The notes beneath the pieces were generated by a model. That model did no database searches and was not told where the DNA came from. It saw nothing but the letters and a program-made list of their open reading frames with translations. Positions 57,178 to 64,000 of a stretch of DNA of 64,000 bases are shown here, piece by piece. The translations under genes were made by a program, and so were the position numbers. Each line of letters starts with the position of its first letter. The first letter of the stretch is position 1. The DNA is from Podocnemis expansa (lineage: Eukaryota; Chordata; Testudines; Podocnemididae): the NCBI GenBank assembly GCA_007922195.1, contig ML681998.1, positions 21,991,697 to 22,055,696 of the forward strand, written 5' to 3'.

Positions 57178-57500
57178 GAATTGCAAAGGGGCAGCCGTGT
57201 TAGTCTAATTCAGCAAAAGAAGCAAGGAGTCCTGTGGCACTTAAAGACTAACAGATTTATTTATCGCATCAGCTTTCGCAGGAGAAAATCCCACTTCATC
57301 AGATGCTTTGAAGATGGGAGAACTTACAGAATGGGAGGAAAATAAATGCAGGGGAGTGTAAGACAAGGGATCAGGTCATACAGTAACAGCAGATCAGAGC
57401 AGGTGTTAAGAGCCAAACATTGGGAAGCAGCACATAGACAAAGGTGTGGTCAAATCACCTGTTGTAATGAGAAAGTAATCCATAGTTACAATTTAATCCT
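57178..57500 (-). mobile_element. PLE 3' region, minus orientation, single arm
   Basis: CAAAGGGGCAGCCGTGTTAG, GGAGTCCTGTGGCACTT and CCCACTTCATCAGATGC occur in order on +, the inverse of a PLE tail. The arm matches the left arm of 58752-59402 well. Confidence 0.78.
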
Positions 57501-58751
57501 GCTTCTCAAATGTGTTGGTGAATCATGACTTTTACTCTGTTCCACTGTTTGCACATATACTAAGTAACCAAAATTATGTTTATATTCATTGAAATTGTGA
57601 GCCATATTGTATGTGGTAAGACCACTTTATTCTGCAGCATTGCTATGTTACACCTCTTAAATTATTTTGCTAAAGCTCAAAAACTATCTTGCATCATCAT
57701 TAGAGCACTGGCCGTATCTTGTCTGCAGTTTTACCGTTTCAACTGTACTACAGCATATGTATCTTTAAAACAAGTGTTCCTACTACAGGAGTTAAAGACC
57801 TACCCTTTCCAGAAAATGGGAGTCAAATTTGGATCTGTTATAAGTGGATGCAGCTCTTTTGAAGTCTATGTAATTGCCTTTGCTTGCAATGTGTCTGAAT
57901 TTGGCATGGCTAGTTGATAGAGATGAGTAAACCAGTTTATATAAAAAAATATTCCTACCCCCATTACTCAAACCTTAGCTCAGAATCTAATTAAAGTTCT
58001 GAAATGTTCAGTTCAGAGAGGTTTTGTTCCCCCAACCCTCTTATCTCCCACACTTATTTCAGGTTTCTATTTAGAGCTGGAAGGCTTGTGTGTATGAGAT
58101 TTCCAGTCCAATTTAACAAACTGGACAGAAGTTCAAATAAGCATCCACAAACTTTTTGGATTTTTATTTCCACTCAAACTGTGAACGTCTTGAGATTTTA
58201 CCATGACTGACAGCAAATCTGTATTCTGGGCAACCAAAATCTTACCTACTGCATCATGTCTCCATTTTTGTGTATTTATTACTTTTAAAATGTATTTTTC
58301 AACTGGGAAAGGATGTTTGTTATGCAGAGATTTTCTCACTGCATTTGTTATTTGGATGACTTATTTTTAAGAGCTTTTTACTTTTTACTTTGAAAAGATT
58401 AAACCTCTTTTCCCAGAACAAGTAAATATTTGGCATAAGATTGAAATATAGATAGGTCAATGATAAAGTACAGTAAACAAGAATGTTTAATGCAGATCTC
58501 TGTTCCATACTTAGCATACTGCTGCCCCCTGCTGTCTTCTAGTAGATTGAATCTCTTACGTTGTCATACATGACTACGTCTCCTTGTTCATTTAGAAGCT
58601 ATTATGATTAATTATTTTTAATCTTTCCCTCCAAAGAAGAATACCTGGTTTAAATTATTTCCTAGGAATGATGAAGGAATGTTTTCCTATTTGCTTTTCT
58701 GCTTCAAGAACAAAGTTGCTGTTTAATATATATTTAAAAAAAAAAAAAATT
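57501..58751. other. Gene-free stretch
   Basis: No supported feature. Confidence 0.5.
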
Positions 58752-59402
58752 AAACCAAACAAGGAGTCCATTGTGGCACTTAAGACTAACAGATTTATTT
58801 ATTGGATCTGCTTTTGGGGGAGAAAATTCTACTTTATCAGATGCTTTGAAGATGGGGGAACTTACAGAATGGAGGAAATAAATGCAGGGAAGTGTAAGTC
58901 ATGGGAACAGGTCACACAATAACAGCAAATCAAAACAGTTGTAAAGATTCAAACTCTGAGGAAGAGCAGAGAGAGGAAGATGAGGTCAAATCACTTGCTG
59001 TAATGAGAGAAAAATCCAATGTCCCTATTAAGGCCAGAAGCAATGCAACCGAATTTGCAAATAAATTCAATTTCAGCTTCAGGACTTAATAGGGACATTG
59101 GATTTTTCTCTTATTACAACAAGTAATTTGACCTCATCTTCCTCTGTGAGCTGTTTCCCAGTGTTTGAATCATTATAGCTGTTTTGATTTGCTGTTACAG
59201 TGTGACCTGTTCCATGACTTACATTCCCCTGCATTTATTTCCTTCCCTTCTTTAAGTTCCCCCATCTTCAAAGCATCTGATGATGTGGGATTTCCTCCCA
59301 TGAAAGCTCATGCAATAAATAAGTTTGTTAGTTTTTAAGTACCACAGGACTCCTTGTTTGTTTTACTGAATGGGACTAACACAGCTGCCCCTTTGGAACT
59401 TT
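58752..59402. mobile_element. PLE-derived foldback with ~300-bp arms
   Basis: The left arm (58752-59035) is the reverse complement of the right arm (about 59085-59375). The ~50-base centre carries a possible PLE-like coding scrap, EFANKFNF. The right arm is a regular plus-oriented PLE tail ending CTGCCCCTTTGGAACTT. The left arm lacks the outermost ~30 bases and is preceded by an A-run. DNA or RNA from it could form a nearly complete hairpin. Confidence 0.85.
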
Positions 59403-59438
59403 AAAAAATTATTCATTGTTTGTAACTCAAATAGCCCT

Positions 59439-59490
59439 TGGGGTGGGTGGGTGGGTTGGCTGGTTTGTTTGTTTGTTTGTTTTTTGGCTT
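59439..59490 (+). repeat. (GGGT)n / (GTTT)n microsatellite
   Basis: GGGTGGGTGGGTGGGTT is followed by TTTG repeats. The G-rich half has four close G-runs and is a possible quadruplex. Confidence 0.85.
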
Positions 59491-61302
59491 AACTAGACTT
59501 TTTTCCATTTAGTATATATTGATTATTTTGTTACTGGTTTAGAATGGACCTGAAACTCTTATGGGTCAGGCTGTAATAATATTACTAATAGTGAGTAGTA
59601 CTTTCATCCACAAGTGCTGCCATAGATAATGGTGTAAGGCACTGTTTGATATAAATAGAAGTGTCATGAACTGAATTTGTGCTTCCTCTTTGTGTAACAG
59701 GTTTCACTTCTGTAGAGCCTTAGCTTGCCAAATCATTTCTGATTTTGTTCTGTAGGATGGGGAGACTACATCTGCAGCTGTAGACCTAACTGAGAGAGAG
59801 AACAAAAACATTGTGGCTTTTTAGGTTCTACAAAGTTACTTCCTGTTTCTCTAGATACCTCTGTTACAGTCATGCTTAGTCCCGCTGGCTTCAGTGAGAA
59901 CATCTGTGGTAGTATATGCTACAAATATCAGTAAATGTTCACGGGATCAGTTCCTTAGTGACTAATTTGCAGGGGGACAGAAGGAGTAGCAACTGAGTGC
60001 TAGAGTTTACAGAAAATCTAGATAACATGAATGCATGGTATTTTCAACACTAAACTATAAGAATGTTAAAATAAATCATAAGATAATAGCAAACCCTGGA
60101 GGGCACAATTAGATTAAACGTCACATTTGGTGTTCTATTATTAGGGAGAAAAAGGTTATTGAGGTGCAAACTTCCACAGGGATTCAACTAGAGGTGCCTG
60201 AAATGATATCCAAAAATCATGCAAACTAAAAACGAAAGTTCTCTTCTTCTCCTTCCTCCCATCTTCTCTAGTTCCCATTCAGTTTCCTACCCTTAAGTGA
60301 CAGCCAAACCTTCCCCCATTCTCTTATTTGGCCCTTTGATGCACTTTGGACTCACTTTGGAGCCTGCCCCAAAGTCTATTTAAGTCAATGAAAAGAATGC
60401 CATTGACTTTAGTGGGGTTTGAATTAGGCCCTTAATGACTAAACAGATGCCATAAAACCCCAACCCTGGTTTGGTTTGGTTTGGTTTGGCTGAGGTTTTT
60501 AAATTTATTGTTATAAGAGCTCCGTTTCTAGAGCTGTTGGTCTTCCAAATTTACCAGTTATACACTGGGTAGGATAGCTGGAGAAACTAGCTAACCCTGA
60601 TAGGGGTCTAAAATTGTTCTGCTTCTTGCACAGTAGAAATAGCCAAAAGGCTGATATCATTTTAGGCATCTCCAGTTGAATCCATTTGGAAGTTTGCACC
60701 TCAGTAATCTTTTTACCCCTGACAATTGAACACCAGATATGAAGTTTAATCTAACTGGGTACTTCATGTTTAGATATGATCTTCTGATTTATTTTAACTA
60801 TAATTGAAGGCTACTATCCAGCCTGAGAAAGCAGCAATGAGTAGTGTGAGTGGCTAAAATTTAACAATGCTTAAAAAGCCAACACAACACATAATTACAC
60901 ATTTATATTTACACATTACACAATTACAAATACTTATAATTAACCTAATAACAAAATCTGCTAATGATGTTCGATAAGTCTATGATGCATATTACACTAT
61001 CACTCTGCTGGGAGTGGCCACCAGGAGGCAGTTTCATTCTTATTCTGCATTTCTGCTCAACACTGCTGCAGCAATTACCTTTCCACCTTGTCTTTGCTAT
61101 GCAGGTACCAGTGAAGTGGTATAAGCCATACAGCACATCAGAAACGCCCCCTCACACCTCTGAATGATTATATGGCATGGTACACAATTGAGTCTTAAAG
61201 GAGTAGAAGGGTTTGGAGAAAAAACAACCACTGGAGATGCATGAGGATCAAGCAGATACCTTGAAATTCAGTGGAAAATGACATTGGCACAGGGTTTAGA
61301 CT
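59491..61302. other. Gene-free stretch
   Basis: It contains a short palindromic repeat near 60365-60430 and a TTTGG microsatellite at 60467-60490. No coding support. Confidence 0.45.
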
Positions 61303-61955
61303 CTAGAAGTTCCAGAGAGGTAACTGTGTCAGTCGGGTTCAGCAAAAGAAGCAAGGAGTCCTGTGGCACTTTTAGAGACTAACAAATTTATTTATCACAT
61401 GAGCTTTCACGGGAGAATACCCCACTTCATCAGACGCTTTGAAGATGGGGGAGATTACAGAATGGGAGCTAGGGATCTAGAATGAAATTACAGGATAGGA
61501 AGCTGAACGCATTTTACTGAATGGAAATGGTTAGCAGAAGAGAGTGGCTCACATGGAAAGGCAGGATCAGGGAAGTTTAAATTCATCTGAAGACAAGTGG
61601 TAAAGATTAATAAATATTTTTAGGAAGAGCTGAGATGAAGAAAACTTCAGCTACAGTGAAACTCATTGGAAACCTTTGTTGAATTCATATTTCCTAATGT
61701 CCTGTATTTTGAGGAATATCAGTGAATTTAGTCTTGAAGTTTCTTACATTCCACAAAAGTTTTGTTTCCTCCCATTTATTATGCATACATTGAGGCTGTA
61801 TGTTTTCCATTTCAGCATCTGAGGAAGTAGAATTTGCCCACAAAAGTTCAAGTAATAAATAAAATTGTTAGTCTTTAGAAGTGCCACAGAACTTCGTTTC
61901 TTTCTTTGGGGGGGGGGGGGCTAGATTAACATGGCTACCTCTCAGAAAATTATAA
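61303..61955. mobile_element. PLE-derived element with opposed termini
   Basis: A minus-oriented PLE end (GGAGTCCTGTGGCACTTTTAG, CCCCACTTCATCAGACGC) opens it. A plus-oriented end (TCTGAGGAAGTAGAATTTG, TTGTTAGTCTTTAGAAGTGCC) closes it. Unlike 58752-59402 the middle is not an obvious inverted copy, so it holds internal sequence of a related subfamily. A 14-base G run (about 61907) replaces the usual terminal text. Confidence 0.72.
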
Positions 61956-63584
61956 ACCAGCACTACTGTCTTTTAGTTCTCATCATCTAGGCTGTTACAA
62001 AACCATATGTTAAGAGGGAGTAGCTTTCTTAGAGCATAAAGCGGTGCAAAAACAGGGTGACCCGGTCACAATTTTTGCATGCATAGCTAACAGACTTTTG
62101 TTAGCATCCACAGTAGTTCTTCACTCTGGAATCAGATGTCAAATGGGCTTAGATTTCTATCTGTATCCTTCTCACTTGGAAAGACTACTTTCAAATCTTA
62201 GTGGTTGTTGTAACCTATTTGAATTTTGTGAATTGTTGAAGTTGGATTATGTTTGCAGCTCTCACATTGGATGGTTAGCGTTCCTGTTCAATATGTAAAA
62301 TGATGTTAGAGGCCATAATTGAGTTAGAAAATGCCAGTGAAGACTGCATTTACACTCTGAAGCATTTTGAATATCATCATTTCCCCTTGTCATTTCAACT
62401 ATTTAGGCTGCGTGTCCCTTCACACTCAGTGGTTGTTCCTTTGCTTATGTCCTATTATGCTTCGACTGCTGATCTCTGACATCACATTCTAGTTTACATG
62501 ATGATTCCTAGCTTGCTGCTCTGGTATATTTCTATGGAGATTTCATGGTTTTGCTATTGGTTTTTGCTACTGCTGTTGTTTAAAACCAAAAACTTTACTC
62601 ATTTTCTTTTAGTGCAGTAAAGAGTACAAACGAGAAGTGCCTCTTCATATTTTAGAGAATGAGAAATGTTATGCACATGAACCAGTAAAATAAGTAAAAG
62701 TCCTTAATAAAAAGAACAATTTGTTGTGTACCGCCACCATAGTTGTTGCACAAATTTTATTATTCTTTATTGGGTTACACAAGTGGTTACTAAGCAGTGA
62801 TAGAAGAATGCCCAAGAAGTGACAAAAAGAGAGAATGGAGATAAAAAGTGGAGGACAAAAATGGATACACTGAAAAATAGCTTTCTGAGGAGACACAGGT
62901 GGTTTTGTTTTGGCATGTTAGATTTTTGGGGCTAAGACTTGACATCTTCAAAAAGCTTCTAAGATTGTAAGAAATTTAGATGATTGTTTCTTGATAGAGT
63001 ATCTTTTTCCTTGATGAGTGTTGGGATTCTCTCTACTTTCCATTAATTTAGAGTGAATGGAACTAGATCTCTCCAATCATCTTTCTTTTAAAGAGCATTG
63101 TTTTTGTCAGGTGTTGTCTTCTTGGAGGTGTCTTTATTTAGACAGGGGTTGGCAACCCAAAAGATAAGAAGAGACATTTTTAAGAATTCTTTCAGTAACC
63201 AAGTGTTTTGAGAGCTGCAATGGGTGTACACTTCTGGTGGGGGATAGGGAGAGATGGGCCAGGATGCTGACTGCAAAGTCCCCTGGTAGAGAAGGGGAAA
63301 CCTGGAACTAGGAAGGAGCCCCTCACAGGGTCTCCTGTTGATGGTGGGTAACCCAGAACCTGGCCTGGGCCATCCATAGGGTCCCCCAGTGTCAGGGGAG
63401 GCCTGGAGCCAGGGTGTAGGCTGCCTGCAAGGTCCCCAGGTGGTGATGGGGGGCCTTGAATCTGGAGCTGCAAGGGAGCAGCCAAAGAGCCACATGCTTA
63501 GTTAAACCTTGTAGGCTGTGTGATTGGGAAAATTTAGGGCTTAGAAAGTTAAATTTGTTGACTTCTTTTTAGAGAGGGTACTTT
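61956..63584. other. Gene-free stretch
   Basis: A hAT-like left end, ACAGGGGTTGGCAACCC, lies near 63137 and is followed by GC-rich DNA to about 63500. I do not see a matching right end. The rest is AT-rich. Confidence 0.4.
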
Positions 63585-63790
63585 TCATAGAATAACAGAA
63601 TCTTAGAAATTTAGGGTTGGAAGGAATCTTGGGAGGTCATCTAGTTCAGCCCTCTGTGCTGAGGCAGTACGAAGTATACCTAGACTATCCCCGACAGTTG
63701 TTAGTCTAACCTGTTCTTAAAAAGCTCCAGTGACAGGGATTACACAACCTCCCTTGGAAGCTGTGACACTTCCCAGGAAGGCAGGGTTGT
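63585..63790 (-). mobile_element. CR1 3' end on the minus strand
   Basis: The + text CATAGAATAACAGAATC, GGGTTGGAAGGAATCTTGG and AGGTCATCTAGTTCAGCCC is the reverse complement of the CR1 3' end. Its 5' limit is not determined and it may continue toward the window edge. Confidence 0.82.
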
Positions 63791-64000
63791 GAGGCACTTC
63801 ACTACTACCTGCCTTTATCATTTAGAGTCTTGGTTTGTGCCTGCCAAATGTCATCTTCCCAATTTCACTTGCCAACACAAGTACTTCCTTCTAGGCCTTC
63901 CAGGCCCTGCTGTCACTCAATAGGTTAGAAATTTTCAAATATCAACTCTAAAGTCCTCCAAGCATTTCCCTAGAGCATCCAGTCCTTGGTCCACTGGTCA

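Overview
This window looks like repeat-dominated DNA from a sauropsid vertebrate. A turtle is most likely and a crocodilian is possible. The evidence is the mixture of CR1 LINEs with the class's terminal octamer repeats, Penelope-like elements with GIY-YIG remnants, DIRS-like tyrosine-recombinase-type retroelements, a Ty3/gypsy element, an R2-superclade LINE, and many hAT-like and TTA/TAA-flanked inverted-repeat elements. I found no convincing host gene, exon, rRNA gene, functional tRNA gene or CRISPR array. Almost all longer reading frames are pieces of transposable elements or shadows of GC-rich repeats.

Layout. 1-4.85 kb is a degraded DIRS-like element on + (gag, RT, RNase H pieces). It is interrupted by a palindromic-word MITE at 1.1-1.5 kb and by hAT-like DNA at 2.8-4.3 kb. 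5-10.3 kb is gene-free with microsatellites. 10.69-15.35 kb is a complete Ty3/gypsy element on -, with 204-bp LTRs, a 5-bp target duplication, a tRNA-Leu-like primer site, a PPT and a gag-pol frame full of stops. It sits inside an older LTR-like sequence. 16.5-20.7 kb is a Penelope-like element with a ~350-bp inverted copy of its 3' end at its 5' side, split by three later insertions (hAT-like, palindromic-word MITE, CR1). 20.7-29.8 kb is mostly featureless DNA with short Penelope foldbacks, MITEs and a CR1 tail.

29.78-33.24 kb holds the best-preserved element: an R2-superclade LINE with a Myb-like N-terminus, an RT with YMDD, a CCHC finger and a restriction-like endonuclease. Its reading frame is broken only by one amber codon and one frameshift. 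It begins with a perfect 20-nt hairpin and a tRNA-like A-box/B-box module.

36.6-40.5 kb carries three TIR elements whose interiors repeat short palindromic words. 41.2-44.7 kb is a second DIRS-like gag region with two clean insertions. 48-55 kb has several hAT-like elements, a CR1 carrying a 155-bp insertion, and a Penelope tail. 57-62 kb has Penelope-derived foldbacks, one with ~300-bp arms. The window ends with a CR1 3' end on -.

The genes here do not form a host pathway. What can be read is a stratigraphy of nested insertions, several dated relative to each other by target-site duplications. All boundaries and family calls were made by eye, so family names rest on motif recognition and not on database searches.
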